Origin: Clostridia bacterium
Lineage (GTDB): Bacteria > Bacillota_A > Clostridia > Oscillospirales > Acutalibacteraceae
Reading direction: 5' to 3'
Length of the DNA stretch: 8,208 bases
NCBI GenBank assembly: GCA_017529165.1
Contig: JAFXNY010000043.1
Location: 1-8,208 of the forward strand
Of the stretch, positions 1 through 6,822 are shown in pieces. Each line of letters opens with the position of its first letter. Position 1 is the first letter of the stretch. Below the pieces are notes generated by a model, which was given only the letters and a program-made list of their open reading frames with translations, had not been told where the DNA came from and searched no databases. The position numbers and the translations under genes are program-made.

Positions 1-1921
1 TAAAGTCTGAAAGACGAGTTCTCTTTACAATGCCCTTTCTTGTTATCATACAGATAAAGCGGTCATCCTCATCCTCCGCCGTAACAGGAATAATTACTCT
101 TATTTTCTCGTCCGGCATTAGCGGTATAACATTTATAAGGTTCATACCCTTAGCCGTCCTTGAGCTTTCAGGTATTTCGTACGCCTTAATTCTATAAACT
201 CTACCTAAGTTACTAAAGAGCATTATCCTATCGTGAGACGAGCAGACAAACATATTCTCTACGCTGTCTTCCTCCCTTGTGGTCATACCCGTAATGCCTC
301 TGCCGCCTCGGTGCTGAACATTATATGTATCAGAGGGCAGGCGCTTTATGTAACCCGCAGTTGACTTTGTGATAACACATTCTTCCTCAGGTATTAAGTC
401 CTCTATATCAACTTCGCCTGCTACATCGCTTATCTCCGTCCTGCGAGCGTCTGCATATTTATCCCTTAGATTTAGCGCATCGGTTTTAACGATATCGAGT
501 ATCTTACTGTGGTCTGCAAGAATTGCATCGCACTCTTTTATAAATGCGTGCTTTTCATCCAGCTCATCGAGTATTTTTTGTTTCTCCATACCTGCAAGGC
601 GGCCAAGCGGCATTTGTACTATTGCGGTGGTCTGCACATCGTCAAGCCCGAATCTATCGGACAATGCCGCCTTACTTTCTGGTATGGTTTTTGAGTTTCT
701 TATAATCTTTATTACTTCGTCAATGTAATCGAGCGCTACCTTCAGTCCCTCGAGTATGTGAGCACGCTCGGCGGCTTTGTTGCGGTCAAATATAGTTCTC
801 CTGCGGATAATATCGCACTGGAAATCAATGCTGTTTTGAAGCATTTCTTTAAGTGTTAAAACCTGCGGTTTTCCGCCTACAATGGCAAGCAGTATTGCGC
901 CGAAGGTGGACTGCAACGCCGTATAAGAATAAAGCTTATTAAGCACTACTTGAGGGTTAGCGTCACGCTTTATGTCAACCACAATGCGAATACCGCCGTC
1001 TCGCTTTGAAGAGTAGTCAACAACATCGTCTATGCCCTCGATTTTCTTATCACTCGCCAAATCGTATATATGCTTTACAAGGTCTTTCTTTCTAACCTTA
1101 TAGGGCAGCTCTGTGATAATAATACGGAACTTGCCGTTTCTTGTTTCCTCGATTTCGGCTTTTCCTCGTACAATTATTCTGCCTCTGCCTGTAGCATAAG
1201 CCGCACGAATACCGCTTCTGCCCATAATTATACCGCCGGTTGGGAAATCGGGGCCCTTTACATAAGAGCAAAGCTCTGCCATATCGGCCTCGGGGTTATC
1301 TATAAGACAGCACATAGCGTCAATAACCTCGCCAAGATTATGAGGCGGTATCTCGGTTGCCATACCAACGGCGATACCCGAAGAGCCGTTTACAAGCAGT
1401 TGCGGAAATCTTACCGGCAAAACCTCGGGCTCTTTCAAGCGGTCATCGTAGTTAGGCAGCATATTAACGGTATCTTTTTCGATATCGTCAAGCATATGAA
1501 GCGACAGTCTATTCATTCTCGACTCGGTATAACGGTAAGCCGCCGGCGGATAACCGTCAATATTACCGAAGTTTCCGTGGCCGTCTATTAAAGGATACCT
1601 TAGCGAAAAGTCCTGCGCCATACGCACCATAGCGTCATAAACGCTGGCGTCACCATGCGGATGGTACTGACCGAGCACGGCGCCCACGGTATCTGCGCAC
1701 TTTCTGTATGCCTTATCGGGTGTTAGCCCCTTTTCGTACATAGTATAAAGTATTCTGCGGTGAATGGGTTTAAGACCGTCACGAACATCGGGGATTGCAC
1801 GCCCTACGAGTACCGACATAGAATACTGCAGCATACTCTGTTTTACTTCATCGGTAATTTCTACAGGTACAATATTCGTTTGTTCGCTTTCGGGCCAATA
1901 TACATTTTCCTGTTTAGCCAT
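1..1921 (-). CDS. gyrA: DNA gyrase subunit A, 3' end cut by the window edge
   Basis: This is the DNA-cleaving subunit of gyrase, which with GyrB introduces negative supercoils using ATP. I read the frame base by base from the ATG at 1921 to the left edge and found no stop, giving 640 codons; the usual 800-870 residues imply that the last part of the C-terminal domain is missing. Visible motifs are HPHGDASVYD (residues 87-96, quinolone-resistance region), the catalytic Tyr131 in AAYRYTE (codon 1529-1531) and the GyrA box QHRGGRG (residues 536-542, bases 296-316). The GyrA box marks the DNA-wrapping C-terminal domain and favours gyrase over ParC. AAGGAG (1929-1934), seven bases upstream of the ATG, supports the start and overlaps the gyrB stop. 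The odd feature is Ala92 at the position of E. coli Ser83. Identification is very secure. Confidence 0.97.
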   Translation of the reverse strand, partial: MAKQENVYWPESEQTNIVPVEITDEVKQSMLQYSMSVLVGRAIPDVRDGLKPIHRRILYTMYEKGLTPDKAYRKCADTVGAVLGQYHPHGDASVYDAMVRMAQDFSLRYPLIDGHGNFGNIDGYPPAAYRYTESRMNRLSLHMLDDIEKDTVNMLPNYDDRLKEPEVLPVRFPQLLVNGSSGIAVGMATEIPPHNLGEVIDAMCCLIDNPEADMAELCSYVKGPDFPTGGIIMGRSGIRAAYATGRGRIIVRGKAEIEETRNGKFRIIITELPYKVRKKDLVKHIYDLASDKKIEGIDDVVDYSSKRDGGIRIVVDIKRDANPQVVLNKLYSYTALQSTFGAILLAIVGGKPQVLTLKEMLQNSIDFQCDIIRRRTIFDRNKAAERAHILEGLKVALDYIDEVIKIIRNSKTIPESKAALSDRFGLDDVQTTAIVQMPLGRLAGMEKQKILDELDEKHAFIKECDAILADHSKILDIVKTDALNLRDKYADARRTEISDVAGEVDIEDLIPEEECVITKSTAGYIKRLPSDTYNVQHRGGRGITGMTTREEDSVENMFVCSSHDRIMLFSNLGRVYRIKAYEIPESSRTAKGMNLINVIPLMPDEKIRVIIPVTAEDEDDRFICMITRKGIVKRTRLSDF

Positions 1922-1928
1922 ATTCTTA

Positions 1929-1934
1929 CTCCTT
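1929..1934 (-). promoter_or_regulatory. gyrA ribosome binding site
   Basis: On the minus strand this reads AAGGAG, seven bases before the gyrA ATG. It overlaps the gyrB TAA stop (1933-1935), so ribosomes ending gyrB could feed directly into gyrA, which would help keep the two subunits in balance. Confidence 0.85.
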
Positions 1935-3879
1935 ATATATCCAAATCGGTGGCGTAGATTGCGTTCTCTTCAATAAACTTGCGGCGAGGCTCTACCTCTT
2001 CGCCCATAAGAATTGAGAAAGTTTCGTCCGCAAGGGCGGCATCCGCCATTGTAACACGAAGCATAGTTCTGGTTTCCGGGTCAAGTGTTGTTTCCCAAAG
2101 CTGTTCGGGGTTCATCTCACCGAGACCCTTATATCTCTGAACATCTGCGCCGCCGCCTAATTTTTCTATATACTCGGCTTTTTCCTCATCAGTAAACGCA
2201 TCAAAATGCTGTTTGCCTTTTGAAACCCTGTAAAGCGGAGGTTGGGCTAAGTAAATATGCCCCGTCTCAATAAGCTGTGGCATATAGCGGAAGAAGAAAG
2301 TAAGCAGTAGCGTTCTGATATGCGAGCCGTCAACATCCGCATCCGCCATAATTACAACTTTATCGTAGCGCAGTTTATTTATATCAAAGTTTTCGGCAAT
2401 TCCTGTACCTAAAGCTACTATAACAGGAGTTAATTTATCGTTTCCGTAAACCTTATCTACTCTTGCCTTTTCAACATTGAGCATCTTACCCCAGAGCGGT
2501 AAAATCGCCTGATAGGTTGAGTTTCTGCCCTCAACCGCACTTCCGCCTGCCGAATCACCCTCAACTATAAAGATTTCGGTCTTTGTGGGGTCATTAGATA
2601 TACAGTCGGTTAGCTTTTCGGGCATTCTTGTTTTATTGCCTATGCCAGATTTGCTTCTCTGCAAATCTCTTGCTTTCTGTGCCGCCTCTCGAGCATTTGA
2701 CGAGGCTATAGACTTATCGAGTATAATCTTTGCCTCGGCAGGGTGGTCTTCTAAATAGTGGTACATCTTATCTGCCACTATATTGTTAACCAGCGTGCCG
2801 ATTGAGGTGTTGCCAAGCTTTGCTTTTGTTTGAGACTCAAACTGTGCATCGGTAAGTTTAACGCTTACAACCGCTACAAGTCCCTCGTTTATATCGTCAC
2901 CTTTAAGATTATTATCGTTATCTTTAAGGAACTTAAAGGCTCTGCCGTATTTGTTTACCACACGGGCAAGGCTTGTCTTAAACGCAGACTCGTGCGTACC
3001 GCCGTCCGCCGTATGAATTGTGTTGGCAAAGGAGAGTATTTTAGCATCATACCCCGTACTCCACAAAAGTGCTATCTCAGCGGTGGAGTCCGCTTTATCA
3101 CGACCTGACAGATAAATTACTTCGCCGTTTAATTTATCCTTTTTACTCTTTTCGAGTATGTATTCAACATACGATTTAATACCGCCCTCAAAGCACAAAT
3201 CATCTTCCCTATCTGGCGTTTCGGTATCGCTTCTTAAGTCTTTTAATACTATTCTTATACCTGCGTTAAGGAACGCCTGCTCACGAAGGCGTGTAAGCAG
3301 TGTTTCATAATCATAGTGTGTGGTATCGGTAAATATTGAGGGGTCCGGCTTAAAGGAAACGGTGGTTCCTGTTTTATCGGTATCACCGATTATTTTGAGG
3401 TCGTCCACAATATTTCCTTTTTCGTATCTCTGGTGGTAAATGTGCTTACCGTCCCTTACCTCTACTTCGAGCCAAGAAGAGAGCGCATTAACAACCGAGG
3501 CGCCAACGCCGTGAAGACCGCCCGATACCTTATATCCGCTGCCGCCAAACTTACCGCCGGCGTGAAGAATTGTAAATACTACACTCACCGTTGGCATATT
3601 CTTTTGTGGATGAATACCAACCGGAATACCTCTTCCGTTATCGGTAACACGCACTACGCCGTCATCAAGCAGTTCTACAAGTATTTTATCGCAGTAACCT
3701 GCTAACGCCTCATCTATGGAGTTATCCACTATTTCATAAACTAAGTGGTGAAGACCTCTCTCTCCGGTGGAGCCTATGTACATACCCGGTCTTTTTCTGA
3801 CTGCTTCAAGCCCCTCTAAAACCTGAATTGAGCTTTCATCATAGGTTTCCACTACCAGTAAGTTTTGTTGTTCGCTCAT
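1933..3879 (-). CDS. gyrB: DNA gyrase subunit B
   Basis: This is the ATPase subunit of gyrase, 648 residues, normal length for the shorter Gram-positive form. The N-terminal GHKL ATPase shows EIVDNSIDEA (catalytic Glu49, Mg-binding Asn53), DNGRGIP (Asp80, the aminocoumarin-contact region) and GGLHGVGASVVNALS (residues 120-134). The transducer domain follows. The TOPRIM domain carries EGDSAGGSA (Glu440) and DADVDGSH (Asp513 and Asp515), the metal-binding residues. The tail has RYKGLGEMNPEQLWETT (from residue 582). The start is supported by AAGGAG seven bases upstream. gyrB ends 11 bases before gyrA and lies 82 bases downstream of remB, the one clear gap in the downstream gene cluster. Trp463 replaces the Lys/Arg of E. 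coli and B. subtilis in the PLxGK motif. ParE is a possible alternative in principle, but pairing with a GyrA-box protein at the origin makes GyrB nearly certain. Confidence 0.98.
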   Translation of the reverse strand: MSEQQNLLVVETYDESSIQVLEGLEAVRKRPGMYIGSTGERGLHHLVYEIVDNSIDEALAGYCDKILVELLDDGVVRVTDNGRGIPVGIHPQKNMPTVSVVFTILHAGGKFGGSGYKVSGGLHGVGASVVNALSSWLEVEVRDGKHIYHQRYEKGNIVDDLKIIGDTDKTGTTVSFKPDPSIFTDTTHYDYETLLTRLREQAFLNAGIRIVLKDLRSDTETPDREDDLCFEGGIKSYVEYILEKSKKDKLNGEVIYLSGRDKADSTAEIALLWSTGYDAKILSFANTIHTADGGTHESAFKTSLARVVNKYGRAFKFLKDNDNNLKGDDINEGLVAVVSVKLTDAQFESQTKAKLGNTSIGTLVNNIVADKMYHYLEDHPAEAKIILDKSIASSNAREAAQKARDLQRSKSGIGNKTRMPEKLTDCISNDPTKTEIFIVEGDSAGGSAVEGRNSTYQAILPLWGKMLNVEKARVDKVYGNDKLTPVIVALGTGIAENFDINKLRYDKVVIMADADVDGSHIRTLLLTFFFRYMPQLIETGHIYLAQPPLYRVSKGKQHFDAFTDEEKAEYIEKLGGGADVQRYKGLGEMNPEQLWETTLDPETRTMLRVTMADAALADETFSILMGEEVEPRRKFIEENAIYATDLDI

Positions 3880-3886
3880 TTTCCCT

Positions 3887-3892
3887 CTCCTT
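3887..3892 (-). promoter_or_regulatory. gyrB ribosome binding site
   Basis: On the minus strand this reads AAGGAG, seven bases before the ATG at 3879. It is a strong Shine-Dalgarno site and fixes the gyrB start. Confidence 0.85.
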
Positions 3893-3912
3893 TTTCATAC
3901 CTTGCTATACTG

Positions 3913-3941
3913 ATAATAGCCTTTGATTTTACATTAAAACA
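3913..3941 (-). promoter_or_regulatory. possible gyrB promoter in the remB-gyrB gap
   Basis: On the minus strand the 82-base gap contains TATTAT (3913-3918), a fair -10 box. It is preceded at 17 bases by TGTTTT (3936-3941), a poor -35 box. The gap is the largest between genes downstream of dnaN, so an internal gyrBA promoter is plausible. The -35 match is weak, and the sequence is AT-rich enough for chance matches. I see no terminator hairpin here, so read-through from remB is also possible. Confidence 0.3.
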
Positions 3942-3961
3942 GAAGTTTTGTTGTTTCCCGT

Positions 3962-4225
3962 TTAGTTTCCCAATTTAATTTTCTTTCCTATGCTTCTTTT
4001 AGAAAGTGTGGCGGTTGCAAGCTGGGAAAGAAAAACCTTATTTTCTTTGTTTGTTACAACAAACGATTTTGGCAGTTCGTTTCCCGTTAAAACAATATTT
4101 CCTTTTTTCTCTGCTTTGCTTAAAAACAGGCGTGTTCTGGCACTTATAGTAGTATTATCCAAATCAAATATTCCTACTATCTCATCTGTTCTTAAAACAT
4201 AGTTGTTCCCGATGTGTATATACAT
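3962..4225 (-). CDS. remB: RemB/YaaB-like protein, RemA/DUF370 family
   Basis: This is an 87-residue protein starting MYIHIGNNYVLRTDEIVGIFDLDN, which I recognise as the RemA/RemB (DUF370) family. In B. subtilis the member between recF and gyrB is YaaB/RemB, linked to control of biofilm-matrix genes; its paralogue RemA is a DNA-binding regulator. The assignment rests on the family-like N-terminus, the similar length (about 80 residues in B. subtilis, from memory) and the exact genomic position. The ATG shares one base with the recF stop (TAATG, 4223-4227). A weak GGCGGTG lies seven bases upstream inside recF, so translation is probably coupled to recF. No membrane segment or signal peptide is visible. 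The C-terminal half is basic (SKRSIGKKIKLGN). Whether it controls matrix genes in this organism cannot be told from the sequence. Confidence 0.85.
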   Translation of the reverse strand: MYIHIGNNYVLRTDEIVGIFDLDNTTISARTRLFLSKAEKKGNIVLTGNELPKSFVVTNKENKVFLSQLATATLSKRSIGKKIKLGN

Positions 4226-5289
4226 TAAAAAACACCGCCGTTTCTGACTCTAAATACCTTTCCTCCCGAGAGACGCTCAACATTTGATGAGTCACAACAG
4301 GTTATAAAGGTTTGCCAATCTCGCACACGGTTAAGTATATATTCCTGCCTTTTTTCATCCAGCTCGCTCATAACATCATCTAAAAGGCAAATCGGATATT
4401 CTCCCGATATTTCGTTTATTACGCTAAGCGAGGCAAGCTTAAGAGAAATGGCAACACTCCGTTTTTGCCCCTGCGAGCCGTAATTTCTCGCAGATTTACC
4501 GTTTATAAGAAGTTCTATATCGTCCCTGTGAGGACCACAGGAGGTAACACCGGAAAAAGAGTCCTCTTTTCTCGATTTTTTAAGTTCATCGGCTAAAAAC
4601 ATACCGTCCGTCCTTGCGACATACAACGCCATTATTTCTTCCCTGCCGCAAGACAATCCTGAAAAAATATCAGGAACATATTTATTTATTTTTTCTAAAA
4701 ACCTTTTTCTGTACTCTATAATCTTTTTGCCCTGCTCGTTTATTTCACTTTCAAAAACATCAAGCATAATAGCAACAGACGGGTCATATCTGTAATCTTT
4801 TATTATCTTGTTTCTCTGCATAACCGCTCGGCTGTATGCTCTTAAAACAGAAATGTAATTTGGATACAACTGCCCAATAGAAACATCTAAAAATCTTCGC
4901 CTTTTATCAGGTCCGTCCTGCACAAGCGATAAATCAGAGGGTGAAAACACAACAGCATTAAATGTTCCTGCAAGCTCGCTTGGGTTTTTAAGAGCTTTGT
5001 TATCTAAAACAGCAGTTCTTTTTTCAGAAAACTCCATTTCGGCGGCGTGGTTTATTCCTTGAAACACAAACTCTGTTTCTGTTTTTCCTTTACTCTCACC
5101 AAAACGGATAAAAGAGCTATCCTTACTGTTTCTAAAGCTTTTAGCTCCGCAAAAAAGCCAAAGAGCCTCTATAATATTTGTTTTTCCCTGCGCATTTTCA
5201 CCGCTTATCACATTCATTTTACTATCAAATGAAAGCTCAGCATTTTCTATGTTGCGAAAGTTTTTTATTTTTATATTTTCAACCAGCAT
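4225..5289 (-). CDS. recF: DNA replication and repair protein RecF
   Basis: This is an SMC/ABC-type ATPase that, with RecO and RecR, helps load RecA onto single-stranded gaps and supports restart of stalled forks. It has 354 residues, close to the usual 360-370. Walker A is GENAQGKT (residues 30-37), following the typical opening MLVENIKIKNFRNIENAEL. The ABC signature is GSQGQKRS (residues 271-278), and Walker B is CLLDDVMSELDEKRQ (residues 301-315). The gene overlaps the upstream S4-domain gene by 11 bases. No good Shine-Dalgarno lies close to its ATG; the nearest purine run is about 20 bases upstream. Translation therefore probably depends on ribosomes arriving from the upstream gene. Its stop overlaps the remB start by one base. 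The identification is firm on motifs and on position. Confidence 0.97.
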   Translation of the reverse strand: MLVENIKIKNFRNIENAELSFDSKMNVISGENAQGKTNIIEALWLFCGAKSFRNSKDSSFIRFGESKGKTETEFVFQGINHAAEMEFSEKRTAVLDNKALKNPSELAGTFNAVVFSPSDLSLVQDGPDKRRRFLDVSIGQLYPNYISVLRAYSRAVMQRNKIIKDYRYDPSVAIMLDVFESEINEQGKKIIEYRKRFLEKINKYVPDIFSGLSCGREEIMALYVARTDGMFLADELKKSRKEDSFSGVTSCGPHRDDIELLINGKSARNYGSQGQKRSVAISLKLASLSVINEISGEYPICLLDDVMSELDEKRQEYILNRVRDWQTFITCCDSSNVERLSGGKVFRVRNGGVF

Positions 5290-5494
5290 ATTTTATAAAA
5301 AATGTTTTTCCCTCATATTCTATAGTATCGCCGTTTCGAAGTTTTTTTCCTCTTTGAGTGCACACTTCACCTTTTACCTTAACTTCGCCGTTTTGAATAA
5401 CCATTTTAGCGTGTCCGCCGGTATTTACAACTCCCGCTTTTTTAAGAGCGGAATCAAGCTTTATATATTCACTTGATATTATTATTTCTACCAT
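5279..5494 (-). CDS. yaaA: S4-domain RNA-binding protein, YaaA (RlbA) family
   Basis: This is a 71-residue protein consisting essentially of one S4 RNA-binding fold: KLDSALKKAGVVNTGGHAKMVIQNGEVKVKGE, then RGKKLRNGDTIEYEGKTFFI. The dnaN-recF position and the length match B. subtilis YaaA (also called RlbA), which has been linked to ribosome assembly. The biochemical role of the family is still poorly defined. The start is the ATG at 5494, which shares one base with the dnaN stop (TAATG). It is preceded at eight bases by GAGG (5503-5506), still inside dnaN. The 3' end overlaps recF by 11 bases. The protein is cytoplasmic, with no membrane segment. The fold assignment is strong; the exact function is inferred from family and synteny. 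Confidence 0.9.
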   Translation of the reverse strand: MVEIIISSEYIKLDSALKKAGVVNTGGHAKMVIQNGEVKVKGEVCTQRGKKLRNGDTIEYEGKTFFIKYAG

Positions 5495-6600
5495 TATTTC
5501 AACCTCAAGGGCATTATAAGGTAAAGAAAATCATTGTTGTTTTCTTCTGCTGATTCTATTGTTACCGCTGCATTAGGTCCGTTAAACTTTATATTTATGT
5601 TTCCATCATCACAAGCCTTTAATGCCTCAAGCAAATATCTGCTGTTAAGACCTATTTCAAACGGTGTGCCATTTAGATTTATTCTAAAGCTTTCTTTTGC
5701 CCTGCCTATAGAGGTAGCACAACTTAGCACTGCCTCATTTTCTTCAAGCAAAAGGCGAAGAGGTGTTGAAAAAGCATCATTTATTAAAAGAGAAACACGC
5801 TCTACAGAGCTTATTAAATCGTTTTTATTAAGTGTTACCGATTGCTTAAATTCTTCCGGTAAAACCTTTTTATAATCTACATATTCACCGTCAAAAAGGC
5901 GGGAAACAAAAGAATATCCGTCAGCAGAAAAAAGAATTAATCTGTTTCCTATTATTATTTTAATTTCTTCCTCTTTTTCTTCTGTAAGCTTAATTACTTC
6001 GCTTATTGCTCTTCCTGGAACTACGAAGTTTACTTGACTTTCAATGTTTGTTTTTTCTTTTCTTATAGCTAACCTATATCCATCTATAGCTACAAATTGC
6101 AGAACCCCGTCACTTACAGAAATATTCAGTCCTGTGTAAATAGGTCTGCTTCCCTCTATTTGAGAAACGGCAAATATTGTGCCGTTTACCATATCAGAGA
6201 GTGTTTTACTATCTATACTAATTCTGTTACCGTCCGCAACTGATGGCATTTCAGGAAAATCTCCTGCCGCCATTCCCATAATATCAAAAACTGTTTCATC
6301 ACTTTTTATGTGACACATAAGCTTATCATCGGTTTCAATTTCAACCTGAACACCGCCGAGTCTTCTTAAAATATCAGATAAAAGACGAGCTTTAATTACT
6401 ATGTCTCCCTCTTCTTTGCAGTCACAGTAAAACTCTTTTTTCATTCCCATTTCAAGATTGTAAGATGATAGTGTCATTCTGCCTTGTTCTGCAGAAATTA
6501 AGATACCCTCGAGAATCGGCATTGTACTTTTACTTCCAACAACCTTTAAGAGTTTACTTACAGCTTCAAGAAAAGAAGAACGCTCAACTGATAATTTCAT
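5494..6600 (-). CDS. dnaN: DNA polymerase III beta subunit (sliding clamp)
   Basis: This is the ring-shaped clamp that tethers DNA polymerase III to DNA and is a docking platform for other replication and repair proteins. I chose the ATG at 6600 (MKLSVERSSFLEAV, 368 residues, the normal clamp length). It has GGAGG (6609-6613) eight bases upstream and matches the usual clamp N-terminus. A longer in-frame start at 6654 would add 18 residues (MLIYLMFFLIKKRTEEKN) encoded in the AT-rich origin spacer and is not credible. Family sequence runs throughout, including YTGLNISVSDGVLQFVAIDGYRLAIRKE and the conserved C-terminal MPLRL. It is the first gene after the origin spacer. No independent promoter is clear, so it is probably read from dnaA, with the stop overlapping the S4 gene. 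Confidence 0.97.
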   Translation of the reverse strand: MKLSVERSSFLEAVSKLLKVVGSKSTMPILEGILISAEQGRMTLSSYNLEMGMKKEFYCDCKEEGDIVIKARLLSDILRRLGGVQVEIETDDKLMCHIKSDETVFDIMGMAAGDFPEMPSVADGNRISIDSKTLSDMVNGTIFAVSQIEGSRPIYTGLNISVSDGVLQFVAIDGYRLAIRKEKTNIESQVNFVVPGRAISEVIKLTEEKEEEIKIIIGNRLILFSADGYSFVSRLFDGEYVDYKKVLPEEFKQSVTLNKNDLISSVERVSLLINDAFSTPLRLLLEENEAVLSCATSIGRAKESFRINLNGTPFEIGLNSRYLLEALKACDDGNINIKFNGPNAAVTIESAEENNNDFLYLIMPLRLK

Positions 6601-6608
6601 ATTTTTTT

Positions 6609-6613
6609 CCTCC
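6609..6613 (-). promoter_or_regulatory. dnaN ribosome binding site that decides the start
   Basis: On the minus strand this reads GGAGG, eight bases before the ATG at 6600. It favours the 368-residue form of DnaN over the longer in-frame start at 6654. Confidence 0.9.
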
Positions 6614-6654
6614 GTTCGTTTTTTTATTAAAAAAAACATTAAATAAATTAACAT

Positions 6655-6667
6655 TAATAATAAGGGG
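6655..6667 (+). promoter_or_regulatory. candidate DnaA-trio element with GC tract
   Basis: The plus strand reads TAATAATAA then GGGG. In the dnaA-to-dnaN direction this is CCCC followed by TTATTATTA. B. subtilis has a DnaA box, a short GC tract and then trios (3'-[G/A]AT-5') pointing towards dnaN, where DnaA engages single strands to open the origin. Order, orientation and position all match here. Three perfect trios are present, with imperfect ones continuing towards dnaN. Simple TTA repeats can occur by chance in AT-rich DNA, so this is a candidate only. Confidence 0.55.
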
Positions 6668-6685
6668 TGTTAAAACGGTTAAAAA
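6668..6685 (-). promoter_or_regulatory. two abutting DnaA-box-like 9-mers next to the trio element
   Basis: On the minus strand this reads TTTTTAACC then GTTTTAACA with no gap, directly before the CCCC tract. Both are poor matches to TTATCCACA, but they keep the T at position 4 and AC at positions 7-8, and they belong to the 9-mer family repeated through the spacer. Their position corresponds to the paired boxes that load DnaA onto the trios in B. subtilis. Confidence 0.4.
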
Positions 6686-6719
6686 GCAATTAAAACTTCC
6701 TTTTTAACAGCATTTTTAA

Positions 6720-6750
6720 AGTTAAAACAAAACTTAATTAAAGTTAACAA
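6720..6750 (-). repeat. two more single 9-mers of the box-like family
   Basis: On the minus strand these read TTGTTAACT (6742-6750) and GTTTTAACT (6720-6728), 22 bases apart (about two helical turns). A further copy in the opposite orientation, TTTTTAACA, lies nearby at 6701-6709 on the plus strand. They extend the repeat family across the spacer, but each alone is weak evidence in DNA of about 81% AT. Confidence 0.35.
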
Positions 6751-6771
6751 AAAAATTAGCAAATTAAAAAA

Positions 6772-6789
6772 AGTTAAAAATGTGGACAA
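6772..6789 (-). promoter_or_regulatory. DnaA box with an abutting box-like 9-mer
   Basis: On the minus strand TTGTCCACA (6781-6789) differs from the consensus TTATCCACA at one position and is the clearest DnaA box in the window. It is followed without a gap by TTTTTAACT (6772-6780). The 18-base unit is repeated at 6805-6822 with 14 of 18 bases identical, offset by 33 bases. Confidence 0.65.
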
Positions 6790-6804
6790 CATATATTTAA
6801 TTAA

Positions 6805-6822
6805 GGTTAAAATTGTTAACAA
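6805..6822 (-). repeat. second copy of the 18-base box-pair repeat
   Basis: On the minus strand TTGTTAACA (6814-6822) is followed directly by ATTTTAACC (6805-6813). It matches the 18-base unit at 6772-6789 at 14 positions; the shared pattern is TTGT--ACA-TTTTAAC-. It includes the perfect 10-base palindrome TTGTTAACAA (6813-6822) and lies three bases after the dnaA stop. It is probably a low-affinity DnaA site. Confidence 0.45.

Noticed and set aside
369..728. Plus-strand open frame of 119 codons, rich in Ser and Ile
   Set aside because: It is antisense to the gyrA tower and coiled-coil region. The low-complexity Ser/Phe/Ile translation is typical of a reverse-frame shadow.
1070..1591. Plus-strand open frame of 173 codons
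   Set aside because: It lies wholly inside gyrA, whose motifs and unbroken frame are unmistakable. The translation resembles no family I know, and no upstream ribosome site stood out.
1..1921. Frameshifted or broken gyrA
   Set aside because: I checked every in-frame codon from about 1260 to the left edge and found no stop. The protein reads through the catalytic Tyr and the GyrA box, so the gene is simply cut by the window edge.
3880..3961. Terminator or riboswitch in the remB-gyrB gap
   Set aside because: I found no GC-rich stem followed by a T run, and no structured leader. The gap holds only a weak promoter-like pair and the gyrB ribosome site.
5534..5875. Plus-strand open frame of 113 codons
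   Set aside because: It is antisense to dnaN, with Ser/Leu-rich shadow composition and no homology I recognise.
6601..6654. N-terminal extension of DnaN (MLIYLMFFLIKKRTEEKN)
   Set aside because: It is encoded in AT-rich origin sequence, is absent from clamps I know, and a strong GGAGG site sits right before the internal ATG at 6600.
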